5,380 nt of DNA from positions 1 through 5,380 of the forward strand of contig JAICXV010000212.1 in the NCBI GenBank assembly GCA_025934545.1, written 5' to 3'. Position numbers and translations under genes: made by a program. Positions 4,951 to 5,380 of the stretch are shown in pieces. Within the stretch, counting starts at the first letter, position 1, and each line of letters opens with the position of its first letter. The DNA comes from Verrucomicrobiia bacterium. GTDB lineage: Bacteria; Verrucomicrobiota; Verrucomicrobiia; Limisphaerales; Palsa-1400. The notes under the pieces are model-generated. The model worked only from the letters and a program-made list of their open reading frames with translations, made no database searches and had not been told where the DNA came from.

Positions 4951-5380
4951 CAGACGATTGCGATTAGCGCAATCAATGCCGCGATGATCCAGATGACAAC
5001 CACAGCCGAACGTTGGTTGAACCCCTTTCGCACGAGACGATGCGAGAGATGATTGTTGTCGCCGATGTAAAACGGTTGGCCGGCGCGCCAGCGGATCAGC
5101 ACCACCCAGCAAAGGTCGGCCAGTGGGACCGCCAACACCAGCAGCGGTTTGAAGACCGCCCAGGTCTGAGGATGTTTGATCGTATAAAAGTGAGGAAGGA
5201 TCGCCAGCACGCTGAGCAGAAACCCGATCAAGTGACTTCCTCCATCACCCAGAAACGCCGTCGCCCGCGGAAAATTATAGGGCAAAAAGCCAATCAACGC
5301 GCCAGCGCCGACAAAGGCAATTGTTGCCACGAGGTACTGGCCTGACAGCGCAGCGATCAGAGCGAACACGATCGCCGAAA
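4950..5380 (-). CDS. WecA/MraY-type (GT4) undecaprenyl-phosphate sugar-1-phosphate transferase, C-terminal part
   Basis: The visible 142 residues are the C-terminal part of a polytopic membrane enzyme; the frame is open to the right edge, and full-length members have about 320-380 residues. The family moves a sugar-1-phosphate from a UDP-sugar onto undecaprenyl phosphate at the cytoplasmic face, starting peptidoglycan, O-antigen, teichoic acid or exopolysaccharide synthesis. Seen here: YNFPRATAFLGDGGS, carrying the conserved Asp of the F-x-G-D-x-G-S motif; a VPLAD motif in a hydrophobic helix; and the cytoplasmic loop GDNNHLSHRLVRKG, matching the family's HxHHR-type loop with Ser in place of one His. 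About four hydrophobic segments are visible. The Asn-Phe-Pro and His-loop style fits the WecA/TagO branch better than MraY, but the donor sugar is unknown. The first Met-like codon visible inside (GTG 5369) is internal, not a start. The stop TGA overlaps a downstream ATG. Confidence 0.92.
   Translation of the reverse strand, partial: SAIVFALIAALSGQYLVATIAFVGAGALIGFLPYNFPRATAFLGDGGSHLIGFLLSVLAILPHFYTIKHPQTWAVFKPLLVLAVPLADLCWVVLIRWRAGQPFYIGDNNHLSHRLVRKGFNQRSAVVVIWIIAALIALIAIV

Noticed and set aside
4927..5112. A 61-codon minus-strand frame overlapping the GT4 3' end and ending at TAG 4927
   Set aside because: It is an alternate frame of the GT4 gene with Arg- and Ser-rich composition. Only its last seven codons, from ATG 4950, are of interest as the coupled start.

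Overview
The window most likely comes from a Verrucomicrobiota genome, probably a soil or freshwater relative of Pedosphaera/Limisphaerales. That is an inference from protein style. The strongest cue is the surface protein at the left end: tandem immunoglobulin-like modules, a proprotein-convertase-type P domain, and a C-terminal module of the 'IQSSTDLVNWTT ... FYRA' kind that is common in that phylum. Base composition is moderately GC-rich throughout, and no part looks foreign.

Layout. (1) 2-1966, plus strand: the 3' part of a large secreted or surface protein with five Ig-like modules, one P domain and a C-terminal module; its N-terminus lies off the left edge. (2) 1968-3389, minus strand: a complete class-I flavin disulfide oxidoreductase (dihydrolipoamide dehydrogenase / glutathione reductase / mercuric reductase superfamily). 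It converges on the Ig gene with one base between the two stop codons. (3) 3470-4480, minus strand: a complete ten-helix EamA/DMT-type transporter. (4) 4555-4866, minus strand: a small two-helix membrane protein of unknown function with an uncertain start. (5) 4844-4950, minus strand: a possible broken or frameshifted reading frame between the small protein and the next gene. (6) 4950-5380, minus strand: the C-terminal part of a WecA/MraY-type (GT4) polyprenyl-phosphate sugar-1-phosphate transferase, whose 5' end lies off the right edge.

How the parts work together. The four minus-strand genes are co-oriented with gaps of about 70-85 bases. They do not form an obvious single pathway: envelope glycan priming, an unknown membrane protein, small-molecule transport and a flavin disulfide reductase. 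The GT4 gene and the small reading frames after it are the only pair with a sign of translational coupling (a TGATG overlap).

I found no mobile element, CRISPR array, tRNA or rRNA, and no convincing new multi-gene system. The points most worth a second look are the glutathione-reductase-like NADPH signature in a protein that otherwise looks like a dihydrolipoamide dehydrogenase, its unusual redox-centre sequence, the shifted cysteine pair shared by all five Ig modules, and the frameshift-like structure downstream of the GT4 gene.
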